Assembly: GCA_934130935.1 (NCBI GenBank)
Contig: CAKOYQ010000002.1
Location: 1-64,000 of the forward strand
Direction: 5' to 3'
Source: an uncultured Clostridia bacterium
GTDB lineage: Bacteria > Bacillota > Clostridia > TANB77 > CAG-508
DNA length: 64,000 nt
The position numbers and the translations under genes were made by a program. The notes under the pieces are model-generated. The model was not told the DNA's origin, did not search any database, and worked only from the letters and a program-made list of their open reading frames with translations. Below, piece by piece: positions 26,013 to 35,118 of the stretch (its first letter is position 1; the number at the start of each line of letters is the position of its first letter).

Positions 26013-27180
26013 ATTTTTCCCTCCTTAAACTAATGAAAGAAATTACCAAACAAATTCCTATAAATATTAATAAATATCTAACATCTCTAAAATATCTGTC
26101 TAAAGTATCAAAATAATATAATGAATAGAAACCATCTGTTATTAAATTATTAGGATTAACAAGATTAATTATAGGAATATTTTTGTCAATCACATATTTT
26201 AAAGTAACACCCATCATTCCAGATAATACTGACAAAAACATAGTAATTGCTATTACTATACCTGTTTTTGCACCTTCTGACACTTTAAATATTGAAGCAA
26301 TTAACACACCTAGAGATATTCCAGCTAAATTCCCCACTGCTGAAAGCAAAATAACCAAAGTAATATTATTTCCAAAGTCAGCTTTCAATCCTAGTTTTAA
26401 AAATATTATAAGTAAAACTAATCCTACCAAACTTACCACATAAGCTCCAAGTGCTGAACTTAAAACTATTATACTTTTTCTATTTGGTGATACAGAAATT
26501 CTTTTTCCCTTATTACTCATATTGGCTAAGCAATTATTTATTGCTGTCAATCCAAGCATTCCTCCATACATACATGCCATGGCTATTAAGGTATAATATT
26601 CTATTTGCGTATAATGCAAATTAGATTTAGAAATATTTTTTAAATTAATTTGTTCATTTTTTATTTTATTTAATATATCATTTATTATTTTTTCAGTATC
26701 AACTGAATAATTACCATTTGATATTTCTTCCTCAATACTCTTCTTACTCAAATCTTCTATAATTGTTTGATTTTGTCCAATTTCTGTTATAACAAATTTT
26801 ATAAGTGTTTGATAAGTCCCATTTTCTTTTATTACTACTTGTGGCTCATCATTCTTAAAGACAATATAGCCTTTAATATCTAAATTATCCAAAAGCAAAT
26901 CTGCTTCATCTTCAGTAACATATTTAATATTAAATAATTTATTTTCATTATTATCACTTGATAATTCATTTAAAGTTTCTCTGTATATTTCTTGTGCTTT
27001 AAATTCATTATTATCAACTACTGCAATATCAAAAATTTGTAGCATTTCATCTTTTTCTATATTAGAAAATGACATATTAAATAATATTCCTAGAATAATA
27101 GGAAAAGCAAAAGTCCAAAATATTAATACTTTATTTTTAGACAATGTTTTTATTGTATATTTTAAATTATGGCTAAACAT
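25999..27180 (-). CDS. ABC-2 membrane permease
   Basis: A 393-residue permease of the same fold as its downstream neighbour: N-terminal segment (VLIFWTFAFPIILGILFNMS), external domain (DIAVVDNNEFKAQEIYRETL; LDNLDIKGYIVFKNDEP), then five membrane segments with the coupling sequence NMSNKGKRISVSPNRKS. Its ATG overlaps the ATPase stop codon as TAATG. The two permeases are similar in layout but diverged, suggesting an old duplication and a heterodimer. Confidence 0.9.
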   Translation of the reverse strand: MFSHNLKYTIKTLSKNKVLIFWTFAFPIILGILFNMSFSNIEKDEMLQIFDIAVVDNNEFKAQEIYRETLNELSSDNNENKLFNIKYVTEDEADLLLDNLDIKGYIVFKNDEPQVVIKENGTYQTLIKFVITEIGQNQTIIEDLSKKSIEEEISNGNYSVDTEKIINDILNKIKNEQINLKNISKSNLHYTQIEYYTLIAMACMYGGMLGLTAINNCLANMSNKGKRISVSPNRKSIIVLSSALGAYVVSLVGLVLLIIFLKLGLKADFGNNITLVILLSAVGNLAGISLGVLIASIFKVSEGAKTGIVIAITMFLSVLSGMMGVTLKYVIDKNIPIINLVNPNNLITDGFYSLYYFDTLDRYFRDVRYLLIFIGICLVISFISLRREKYDSI

Positions 27181-27941
27181 TAATCTCTTAATTCCTTTCC
27201 TGTAAGCTTTAGAAATACATCATTTAATGTTGGACCAACACGCTCTATCTTTTCTTCAATATTAGCTTGCTTTTTTAGCTCTTCGCTTGTTCCTTGTGCT
27301 ATTATTTCTCCCTTATCTAAAATAATAATTCTATCGCAAAGTATTTCTACTTCTTCCATATAATGTGTTGTATATACTATTGTTGCTCCATCATCTCTTA
27401 ATTTTTTAATTCCATCTAAAATATTATTTCTACTTTGTGGATCAACTGCTACTGTTGGTTCATCTAAGAAAATAAGGCTTGGTTTATGAGCAATACCACA
27501 TGCAATATTTAATCTTCTTAAAAGTCCTCCTGATAATTGTTTAGGTAGATATTTTCTAAATTCTCCTAATCCAACTAACTTAATTGCATCTTCTACATAT
27601 TGCTTTCTAACTTTTTTATTTTTTACATACAAACCACAAAAGTAGTCTATATTATCATAAACATTTAACTCACTAAATACTGCAACATCTTGAAATATTA
27701 CACCTATTTTAGATTTTATATCATAAGAATCTGGTTTCATTTCCTTGCCAAATATTTTTATACTTCCATTTTGGTATTTTAATAATGCAAGTATTGAATT
27801 TATAGTGGTACTTTTACCGCTTCCATTTGGTCCTAATAACCCTAATATTTCTCCTTTATAAACATCAAATGATAAATTATTAATTGCTTTTTTATTCTTA
27901 TATTCTTTTGTTAAATTCTTAACTTCAATAACTTTCTCCAT
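27180..27941 (-). CDS. ABC transporter ATP-binding protein (first in operon)
   Basis: A 253-residue ATPase. Walker A GPNGSGKST, Q-loop IGVIFQDVAVFSEL, signature QLSGGLLRRLNIACG, Walker B LIFLDEPTVAVDP, and H-loop TTHYMEEVEILCD. The C-terminal tail resembles the DrrA/NatA type used by drug and lantibiotic exporters. First gene of the ABC operon; upstream is an anti-sigma-like membrane protein on the same strand (94-base gap), suggesting regulation by envelope stress. Confidence 0.93.
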   Translation of the reverse strand: MEKVIEVKNLTKEYKNKKAINNLSFDVYKGEILGLLGPNGSGKSTTINSILALLKYQNGSIKIFGKEMKPDSYDIKSKIGVIFQDVAVFSELNVYDNIDYFCGLYVKNKKVRKQYVEDAIKLVGLGEFRKYLPKQLSGGLLRRLNIACGIAHKPSLIFLDEPTVAVDPQSRNNILDGIKKLRDDGATIVYTTHYMEEVEILCDRIIILDKGEIIAQGTSEELKKQANIEEKIERVGPTLNDVFLKLTGKELRD

Positions 27942-28035
27942 AAGCCTATCCTTTTTACCTTCCTATTTATATCATTTGCTATTATATATCAAGTGCTATA
28001 TTTTGTAAATACTTTATATATAAATTAACAATGTT

Positions 28036-29478
28036 CTAGTTTGTTTCAAAATTCTTTATGAACTCATTTATTTCTACTTTTAAATTATTATATTCTTTTT
28101 CACTTCCCCAAAATGTTATAAAGTAAATTTTATCTTTTACAGATACAAAAATCTGTTGAATAACATCTATAGTCTCTCCATCTGTAAGCTCTGATGTAAT
28201 TTGATAACCTTTTTGATTTTTAGTTCTAATTTCTGATGTACTTTTTTCTTCTATATTTTCATTTGCATTTTGCTTTTTTATTTGTTTTATATATTCATCA
28301 ACACTTATATTAGTTGTTATGCTTTTAACATATATAGAAGATGTATATTCTGAATTTGTAGTGCATGGAATTTCTAATTGCAATGCTCCTAAATATGAGC
28401 TATTTGGTCCTACTTTAGTAGTGTCTACTTTTGGAGTCAATGTCCAGTTTTCTTTATATTTGAAACTATAGTCTTCTGTTTTATATTGTTTCCAATTTAT
28501 TTTTTCTTCTTTCTTTTCTATAGCATTTTTTAAATCTACTGGAATTGTAGCTGTTTTTATAAAGTTTCCTTTACCATATATTCTTGAATATACTTCTATT
28601 TTTAGCTTTGAATTTTTATTTATCTTTTCTGTGATTATTCTATCATTATATATTGCCTCTTCATATTGCTTTTCTTCTTCGCTACAAGTAATAATTTCTT
28701 TATTGTTTTCATCTAACACTTTATAATATTTTTCAATACTATCACCATCATAATTTGTCTTATCTGTTTTTATTTTTAAAATATTGGCATATGATCCTGT
28801 AACAAATTCTGTAACAGATACTTTTATATTTTTAGTAATTTCATAATTTTGAGGATTTTCAAATTCATATGTTTTTGAGTCCTCTAAGCTTTTTACATTA
28901 ATATTTTCTTCTAAATTCCAATCATTTTCAAATGTTTTCCCATATATAGCATAAGCTGAATCTATATCTTCACATTCTGTGTATTCTTTTATTCTATAAA
29001 TACTTGCATTTACTTTAACATCTTGAGTAGTATTAATTTTTATTTCGTTAACATCATATATTTGATAATACAAAAATGTTGTATCAGATGTTTTATCCAT
29101 TGATGTATTTACTGGTGTAAAATTCATACCATTTATCTTATAATTTCCTTCTATTTCAATCCATGAATCTGAATCAATATTGGGAATATCAATTTCATAT
29201 CCGACAATAAATGTGGTATCATCTATTGCTCCATCTAGCATTTTTATTTTCACATTATCAGCTGTCACTTCATTATCAAAACTTGTAGCATTTTCTTCAT
29301 ATTTACTATTTATTCCTAAATTTCTTAATAATGGTGAAATTATTGTTTCAGTACCATTAACATGTGCATATGTACATCCTCCAAAAAACACTGCTAATAT
29401 TGAACATGCAGCAATAGATGCTTTTCCAAAATAATTACCTATTTTTAATTTATTATATTTCTTTTTATTTTCTTTCAT
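28036..29478 (-). CDS. Membrane-anchored DUF4179-like protein, probable anti-sigma partner
   Basis: A 480-residue protein: short cytoplasmic head (about 18 residues, MKENKKKYNKLKIGNYFGK), one membrane segment (residues 19-35), and a large external region. The first part has the DUF4179 pattern found in ECF anti-sigma factors of Firmicutes (VKIKMLDGAIDDTTFIVGYE); the last 150 residues resemble PsbP-like or lipoprotein sensor domains (YSFKYKENWTLTP). The usual cytoplasmic sigma-binding segment of 40-60 residues is nearly absent. It begins 2 bases after the broken sigma gene, so the pair was once a sigma/anti-sigma unit; what remains may be non-functional as a regulator. Confidence 0.8.
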   Translation of the reverse strand: MKENKKKYNKLKIGNYFGKASIAACSILAVFFGGCTYAHVNGTETIISPLLRNLGINSKYEENATSFDNEVTADNVKIKMLDGAIDDTTFIVGYEIDIPNIDSDSWIEIEGNYKINGMNFTPVNTSMDKTSDTTFLYYQIYDVNEIKINTTQDVKVNASIYRIKEYTECEDIDSAYAIYGKTFENDWNLEENINVKSLEDSKTYEFENPQNYEITKNIKVSVTEFVTGSYANILKIKTDKTNYDGDSIEKYYKVLDENNKEIITCSEEEKQYEEAIYNDRIITEKINKNSKLKIEVYSRIYGKGNFIKTATIPVDLKNAIEKKEEKINWKQYKTEDYSFKYKENWTLTPKVDTTKVGPNSSYLGALQLEIPCTTNSEYTSSIYVKSITTNISVDEYIKQIKKQNANENIEEKSTSEIRTKNQKGYQITSELTDGETIDVIQQIFVSVKDKIYFITFWGSEKEYNNLKVEINEFIKNFETN

Positions 29479-29480
29479 AT

Positions 29481-29820
29481 TTACCTCACTTTCAAAATTT
29501 TTCTTGCTTTAGAAAGTCTCGATTTTACTGTTCCTTCTGGAATATTAACTATTTGTGAGATTTCTTTTATTGAATAGTTATCATAATAATATAAAATAAC
29601 TATTAACTTAAAATCTTCTTTTAAACATTCTATAGCTTTTTTTATTCCATATTCATCTAATTCATATCCATCATATCGAGCCATATTTATACCTCTCTCG
29701 ACTCTCTCATCTATTGGTACTATATTATTTTTATTTTTCCTTTTTTAAAATAGCTTTTGCTGTTTTGTAAAATCGTAATTTATTTTTTTCTATTAATTCT
29801 GTAAATGTTTGTTCTTTATC
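29481..29820 (-). pseudogene. Broken ECF RNA polymerase sigma factor
   Basis: The last 67 codons (29684-29481) are an intact sigma region 4 helix-turn-helix (EFKLI-type core IKEISQIVNIPEGTVKSRLS). In the same orientation just upstream, another frame (29820-29731) encodes the N-terminal region 2.1 of the same family (EQTFTELIEKNKLRFYKTA-KAILKKE) and then stops at TAA (29733-29731). In-frame linker codons before the region 4 part (IVPIDERVERG) are also readable. About 40-50 codons of region 2 that contact core polymerase and the -10 element are missing between the two parts, and the first fragment has no start codon. The product cannot be a working sigma factor. The deletion is seen directly; the normal length is from family knowledge. 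Confidence 0.8.
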
Positions 29821-30019
29821 CCTTTGAGATCTTGTATGTATCTTGTATGTATAATGGCCATTTTACATTTTCCTTTCTTTTTCATTTGTTAGACGTATCC
29901 ATTTTTCTTTTGGTTCACTTTTTTTTAATTCTTTCATTTTTATTGTATCATAACAAAACTTAATTTTCATGCATATGAACAAAAAAGCTTCCAATTTTTA
30001 TATTTCAAATATGATTATA
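29821..30019. other. Non-coding stretch with no gene seen
   Basis: AT-rich DNA between the broken sigma gene and the RhuM remnant. It holds a direct repeat (CTTGTATGTAT twice, about 29831-29851). One minus-strand open frame of about 24 codons (roughly 29949-29875, including PKEKWIRLTNEKERK) has no recognisable family and is probably another decayed fragment. Confidence 0.4.
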
Positions 30020-30263
30020 TCAATTATCATTTAAGACAAAACCTTGAACCATATAATCTTTAATTATTTTATTTGCCAAAATCCTAAATTTAATTACTTC
30101 TTTAGAGTTAACTCTAAACCCTATGGAAGTAATCATATTCAAATTATAATATAGATAAATTCTTTTAACCTCACGAGTTCTTTCTATTTGAACTTGTACA
30201 ATTTTTGCACAAGTTGCATTATGAATTATTCTAATTGGATACCTAACAAACTCTCCTTATCTT
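30020..30263 (-). pseudogene. RhuM-family protein remnant
   Basis: A minus-strand open frame without a start codon reads through a recognisable middle part of the RhuM family: ATCAKIVQVQIERTREVKR, then YYNLNMITSIGFRVNSK and KFRILANKIIKDYMVQGFVL, ending at TGA (30022-30020). The order of these blocks is that of intact RhuM proteins (NLDMIISVGYRVNS..FRIWANK..LKEY). The N-terminal DNA-binding part and the C-terminal half are missing. RhuM genes occur in islands and phage-like regions of gut bacteria. Detected by reading the frame, not by a search. Confidence 0.7.
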
Positions 30264-30332
30264 TGATATACACATAAAAATAGAGTATACCTATATAATA
30301 CACTCTATTCATTCTTTGATTTATCATAAATT

Positions 30333-30533
30333 TTACCACTTATTGCCTTTAAAATTAGGATTATGTAGTTCTTACCAAATTCCTAAAAGCTCTATTGTAT
30401 TTCTATTTCTTAGCCAATCAGATATGAAAAATTCTCCATCTTTTGATTTTAACATATCTGTTAAAGAAATATAATCCTCATTATCAATATTGAAATAACT
30501 AATTCTTGTATCTAATACACTTAATTCTTTCAT
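30333..30533 (-). pseudogene. KilA-N domain protein remnant
   Basis: Starts at ATG 30533 behind AAAGGAG and encodes the head of a KilA-N DNA-binding protein: NIDNEDYISLTDMLKSKDGE followed by ISDWLRNRNTIELLGIW. An in-frame TAA (30374-30372) then cuts it; the frame continues as ELHNPNFKGNKW before a second stop (30335-30333). Intact proteins continue through this ELHNPNFK block into the rest of the domain, so this is a truncated and nonsense-mutated copy. KilA-N genes are typical of phages and their remnants. Confidence 0.75.
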
Positions 30534-30621
30534 ATTATCTCCTTTTAAGAACATTTGTTTTGTTGTATATCTATTGATAGTATTTGTCAATAAAATATGT
30601 AAAATTATTTCTATTTTTATA

Positions 30622-30664
30622 ACTAAAAAGGAATGTCAACATATTTTCAATGTTTACATTCCTT
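30622..30664 (-). terminator. Terminator of secA
   Basis: AAGGAATGT pairs with ACATTCCTT, followed on the minus strand by TTTTTAG, about 100 bases past the secA stop codon. Confidence 0.75.
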
Positions 30665-30763
30665 GATAAAACTTTGTTTTATCGATTTTTAATTGTCTTT
30701 CGTTGACAAGCTAGAAATAATTTCTCTTTTTCGAATATTAATCAAATCCTTGTATTTATTGGC

Positions 30764-33517
30764 TTAAGCATTCTTTCCACAGCAATTCTTATATTTTTTT
30801 CCCGAACCACAAGGACAAGGATCATTACGGCCAACTTTAGGACCATCATTAACAACAGTTCTATTAACTTCAGACTTCATTTGTTGTCCATTATCTAAGC
30901 TATTAATAGCTTGTAAAGCTGCACCTGTAATTTTAGCTGTCTCTTCTCTTTTAACCTCTTCTTGTTTACGTAAATTCATAAGAATTTTAACAACATCATG
31001 CTTAATATCAAGAACCATCTCTTCGAACATATCCATACCTTCAATTCTGTATTTTACAACAGGATCTTGTTGTCCATAAGCACGAAGACCAATACCATCT
31101 TTCAATTCATCCATTGCATCAATATGATCCATCCATTTTTGATCAACAACTTTAAGCATAACAATTCTTTCAAGTTCTCTTAAATCTTCACTTCCAATTT
31201 CATTTTCTTTTTCTTCATATTTTGAAGAAGCTAACTCTTGAAGTTTGGCAATAATTGCATTTGAGTCTTTCGAATTTTCTTTTATGAAATCAATCATTTC
31301 AACTCCAAATGTATTTCTAATTTCAGTATCAAGTGCTTCTACACTAACGTCTTCATCTCCTGCAAAATATTTTAATACAATTTCTTCTGCAAGTGAATTT
31401 ATCATATTTGATATATTGTCCTTTAAACTTTCTCCATCAAGAACTTGACGTCTTTGTTTGTATATTATTTCCCTTTGGGCATTCATAACATCATCATATT
31501 TTAATACATTTTTTCTAATACTAAAGTTTCTGCCTTCAACCTTTTTCTGTGCTGACTCTACTGCATTACTAATCATTCTATTTTCAATAGGAATATTTTC
31601 ATCCATTCCGATTGTATTATAAACTTTTGTAATCATTTCTCCGCCAAAAATTTTCATCAAATCGTCATCTAGTCCTATGTAGAATTTTGATTCTCCTGGG
31701 TCTCCTTGACGTCCACTACGTCCACGTAGCTGGTTATCAATTCTTCTTGATTCATGTCTCTCTGTTCCTATTATTTTTAGACCACCTGCTGCTATTACTT
31801 TTTCTTTTTCTTCTTTTATTTCTTCATCAAATTTCTTTTCTAATCTTTGGAATTCTTCTCTTGCTCTTAAAATATCTTGATCATCTGTTTCATAATATGT
31901 ATTTGATTCTTCTATTAGGTTTTCTGGGACCTTATTTTTCTTCATCTCTTGTTTTGCTAAATACTCACTATTTCCTCCAAGCATAATATCAGTACCACGC
32001 CCTGCCATATTTGTTGCAATCGTAACTGCTCCATATTTACCAGCTTGTGCTACAATTTCAGCTTCTTTTTCATGGAACTTAGCATTTAATACTTCATGTT
32101 TTATTCCTTCTTTTTTAAGAATTCTACTTAATTTTTCAGATTTTTCAATTGAAACTGTACCAACTAGAACAGGTTGTCCTTTTTCATGGCTTTCTTTTAT
32201 GCTTTGTACTATTGCATTAAATTTAGCATTTTCATTTTTGTAAATAACATCATTTTGATCTTTTCTAATCATAGGCTTATTTGTTGGAATTGAAATTACA
32301 TCCAAATTATATATTTCTTCAAATTCTGCCTCTTCTGTCATTGCAGTACCAGTCATACCTGATAATTTATCATACATTCTGAAATAGTTTTGGAATGTTA
32401 TTGTTGCAAGAGTTTTTGATTCATCTGCAATCTTAACTCCTTCTTTAGCTTCTATTGCTTGATGTAATCCGTTATTATATCTCCTACCATACATGATACG
32501 TCCTGTAAATTCATCAACTATTAAAACCTCTCCGTCTTTAACGATATAATCAATATCTCTTTTCATTACTCCATGTGCACGTAAAGCCTGATTTACATGG
32601 TGTACTAGTGTTGAGTTTTCTATATCATTGAAGTTTTCTAGTCTGAATGTCTCTTCTGCCTTTTTAATACCTTTTTGTGTTAAAGATGCTGACTTAGCTT
32701 TTAAGTCTACAATGTAATCATATTTTTCATTGTCTTCAGCTTGTTCTTCGTCTTTAACATCTTCTTCTACTATTACTTTTGGTGTTAATCTTTTTACAAA
32801 ATCATTTGCTTTTTTATACATTTCTGATGATTCATTTGCTCTACCAGATATAATAAGTGGTGTTCTAGCTTCGTCAATTAAAATACTATCAATCTCATCC
32901 ACTATTGCATAATTTAATCCTCTTTGTACTAATTGATCTTTGTAAATTACCATGTTGTCTCTTAAGTAATCAAACCCGAATTCATTATTTGTTCCATAGG
33001 TTATATCACAAGCATATGCTTTTTGTTTTTCATTTGGTTTCATACCTGCTATTACAAGACCTACTGAAAGACCTAAAAATTTATATAATTTTCCCATCCA
33101 TTCACTATCTCTTTTGGCCAAATAATCATTTACTGTTATTACATGTACACCTTTTCCTGTTAGTGCATTTAAATATACTGGAAGCGTTGCTACAAGTGTT
33201 TTTCCTTCACCTGTTTTCATTTCTGCAATTCTTCCTTGATGTAAAATAATGCCACCTATTAATTGAACGTCAAAATGTCTCATTCCCAATACTCTTTTTG
33301 ACGCTTCTCTAACTACTGCAAATGCTTCTGGCAATATGTCATCTAATGTTTTTCCTTCTTCTAATTGTTTTTTGAATTCATTTGTCTTTGCTCTTAACTG
33401 TTCATCTGTTAATTTTGACGTTTCTTCTTCTAATTCATTTATTTTTTCCACTATCGGCTTTATTCTTTTTACTTCTTTTTCGCTGTAGCTTTTAAATATT
33501 TTGTTAAATACTCCCAT
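30764..33517 (-). CDS. secA: Preprotein translocase ATPase SecA
   Basis: Motor that pushes secretory proteins through SecYEG. NBD1 has Walker A in MKTGEGKTLVATLP and the DEAD-like VDEIDSILIDEARTPLI. The preprotein cross-linking domain is near 230-370, NBD2 has GTVSIEKSEKLSRIL and TNMAGRGTDIMLGG, and the helical scaffold and wing domains follow. The C-terminus carries the SEC-C zinc motif (RNDPCPCGSGKKYKNCCG, Cys-X-Cys-X8-Cys-Cys), which binds SecB-like or ribosomal partners and is intact. At 917 residues it has normal length. It has its own promoter and terminator. Confidence 0.98.
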   Translation of the reverse strand: MGVFNKIFKSYSEKEVKRIKPIVEKINELEEETSKLTDEQLRAKTNEFKKQLEEGKTLDDILPEAFAVVREASKRVLGMRHFDVQLIGGIILHQGRIAEMKTGEGKTLVATLPVYLNALTGKGVHVITVNDYLAKRDSEWMGKLYKFLGLSVGLVIAGMKPNEKQKAYACDITYGTNNEFGFDYLRDNMVIYKDQLVQRGLNYAIVDEIDSILIDEARTPLIISGRANESSEMYKKANDFVKRLTPKVIVEEDVKDEEQAEDNEKYDYIVDLKAKSASLTQKGIKKAEETFRLENFNDIENSTLVHHVNQALRAHGVMKRDIDYIVKDGEVLIVDEFTGRIMYGRRYNNGLHQAIEAKEGVKIADESKTLATITFQNYFRMYDKLSGMTGTAMTEEAEFEEIYNLDVISIPTNKPMIRKDQNDVIYKNENAKFNAIVQSIKESHEKGQPVLVGTVSIEKSEKLSRILKKEGIKHEVLNAKFHEKEAEIVAQAGKYGAVTIATNMAGRGTDIMLGGNSEYLAKQEMKKNKVPENLIEESNTYYETDDQDILRAREEFQRLEKKFDEEIKEEKEKVIAAGGLKIIGTERHESRRIDNQLRGRSGRQGDPGESKFYIGLDDDLMKIFGGEMITKVYNTIGMDENIPIENRMISNAVESAQKKVEGRNFSIRKNVLKYDDVMNAQREIIYKQRRQVLDGESLKDNISNMINSLAEEIVLKYFAGDEDVSVEALDTEIRNTFGVEMIDFIKENSKDSNAIIAKLQELASSKYEEKENEIGSEDLRELERIVMLKVVDQKWMDHIDAMDELKDGIGLRAYGQQDPVVKYRIEGMDMFEEMVLDIKHDVVKILMNLRKQEEVKREETAKITGAALQAINSLDNGQQMKSEVNRTVVNDGPKVGRNDPCPCGSGKKYKNCCGKNA

Positions 33518-33559
33518 TATTTTTCTTCCTTTCTTGTGTTGAATGTTTACTTCTTATTT

Positions 33560-33588
33560 AATATACCACGACTTTTTAGATTTTTCAA
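33560..33588 (-). promoter_or_regulatory. Sigma-A promoter of secA
   Basis: Minus strand TTGAAA (33588-33583), 17-base spacer, TATATT (33565-33560), 43 bases upstream of the secA ATG. Confidence 0.75.
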
Positions 33589-33615
33589 GGCTTTTGGAAA
33601 TTATTTTGTCTAATG

Positions 33616-33650
33616 AGAAAAAGTGCCCCGAATTTCGGGGCACTTTCATA
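33616..33650. terminator. Strong terminator of the PhoH-like gene
   Basis: AAAGTGCCCCG and CGGGGCACTTT form an 11-bp GC-rich stem with a 4-base AATT loop, ending the minus-strand PhoH-like transcript. Much more GC-rich than other terminators here. Confidence 0.9.
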
Positions 33651-33681
33651 CTCTGTAAATTTTGTTGCTTACTTTTTCTTT

Positions 33682-35037
33682 TTACAGCAGCATTGCTGCC
33701 GTCTTTGCCAGTTCACTGCGGACAGATTCATCATCTTTAAATGTAATCTGCCAACAAATATCCTGCCCTTTCATACGCTCGGAAGCATAGCTCAGCCCAT
33801 TGGTTCTTTCATCCAATCCAGGCCTGTCGATCTGCTCAGGATCGCCAATGAGAACGAGCTTAGTCCCCATTCCTACTCTCGTAAGAATGGTTTTGACCTC
33901 GACAGGCGTCAGATTCTGCGCCTCGTCGACAATCATAAATGTGTTTATGATTGTACGCCCCCTGATATAACCTAAGGCCTCAGCCTGGATCAAGTCTCTC
34001 TCAAAGAAACTTGTTCCATCCTCATACAGAGGTTTATCATCAATGGGTTCTTCTTTGTCACGCTTAAACAACCCCCTCAAATTATCTTTGATTCCCCTCA
34101 TGTAGGGGGCAATCTTCTCTTCCTCAGTCCCAGGCAAAAAGCCAAGTTTTTCCCCTGTTTCTGTGGGACTTCGGCTTACCAAAATCCCATTAGGGAACTT
34201 TCCTCTCTCCTCTGTAAGCTCTAAACCAGTCGCAAGAGAAAGAAAAGTTTTTGTCGTACCAGCAGGTCCTTTAATGATGGTCAAAGGTGCAACTTTTTCA
34301 TCCATCATAAGAGCCTCGATGGCATACCTCTGCCCAAGGTTCTTGGGAGTCACCCCGTAGGGATGACATTTTTCAAAGGTAAGTTTTACGATTTCTTCCC
34401 CCTGAACTCTCCCAATGGCATTACTGTTGGTACCTTTCAGGTGCACAAACATATTAGGATAAATGCTTTTTTTCTCACTTTCATCAAATACCTCTTCTAC
34501 ACCAATCTTCTTGTTGGCATAGAAATCTGTTACAATGTTATCTGTAACATGCACTTCTGCTCTCCCTGTATATTGCTCACGCAATTCGGGAAGGAGCTCA
34601 TCTCTAAATGACTGGGCTTGTATCCCAGCCATTTGTGCTTTCATCCTGAGAAGCGGATTTTTGCTGACCAGAATGAGCTGTTCCCCTTCGGGAAGAGATT
34701 CCTGAAGTCCCAAACATGTCTGAAGCATACGTGCTTCAGTATTTTTCAACTCGCCCACCTTCTTATTAACCTCTCTCTTATAATCGGTTACAACTTTCAA
34801 ACAACTTCCGTTGGGCTGAACAATGCCCTCTCTAAGTTCTTTGAAACTGTAGGTTCCAAGGAAGGCCATAAATTCTCTGGCGATTTTGGCCCTTTCATTT
34901 TGCTTGCTCAAATACTCACTATGGAGCTTATCGAGCGTAGCCATGGTAATGATAACTGTGTTGTCATTACCAAAGCTCTGGGTTACATTCCGCTTAGCAA
35001 CCACTGTGCCAGCACTTAAGACAAAATGTTTTCTCAA
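33682..35037 (-). CDS. PIN-PhoH-like ATPase with altered active sites
   Basis: Architecture of YlaK/PhoH2-type proteins: an N-terminal PIN-like domain (to about residue 175), then a PhoH ATPase domain. PIN-like blocks are KHFVLSAGTVV at the start and EQLILVSKNPLLRMKAQMAG. The ATPase part has GPAGTTKTFLSLATG, SRSPTETGEKLGFLPGT, NTFMIVDEAQNLTPVEVKTI and LVLIGDPEQIDRPGLDERTN, all strong PhoH markers. Two key residues differ from the family: the PIN catalytic Asp (normally in VLDTNV) is replaced in VLSAGTV, and the last Gly of Walker A is Thr (GTTKT). G+C is about 45-50% against 25-30% around it, with different codon use. I start at TTG 35037, 11 bases past AAAGGAG; no ATG fits. Own promoter and terminator suggest a transferred, monocistronic gene. 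Confidence 0.85.
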   Translation of the reverse strand: MRKHFVLSAGTVVAKRNVTQSFGNDNTVIITMATLDKLHSEYLSKQNERAKIAREFMAFLGTYSFKELREGIVQPNGSCLKVVTDYKREVNKKVGELKNTEARMLQTCLGLQESLPEGEQLILVSKNPLLRMKAQMAGIQAQSFRDELLPELREQYTGRAEVHVTDNIVTDFYANKKIGVEEVFDESEKKSIYPNMFVHLKGTNSNAIGRVQGEEIVKLTFEKCHPYGVTPKNLGQRYAIEALMMDEKVAPLTIIKGPAGTTKTFLSLATGLELTEERGKFPNGILVSRSPTETGEKLGFLPGTEEEKIAPYMRGIKDNLRGLFKRDKEEPIDDKPLYEDGTSFFERDLIQAEALGYIRGRTIINTFMIVDEAQNLTPVEVKTILTRVGMGTKLVLIGDPEQIDRPGLDERTNGLSYASERMKGQDICWQITFKDDESVRSELAKTAAMLL

Positions 35038-35118
35038 AAGCTTAACAACTCCTTTTTTAAATTTACAAAGCACTATTTCTCTTGTATATACACAAGAAAT
35101 AATATTTTGTATGTTACT

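Noticed and set aside
33543..33740. A 65-codon plus-strand frame between secA and the PhoH-like gene
   Set aside because: Crosses the strong terminator hairpin and has no ribosome-binding site.
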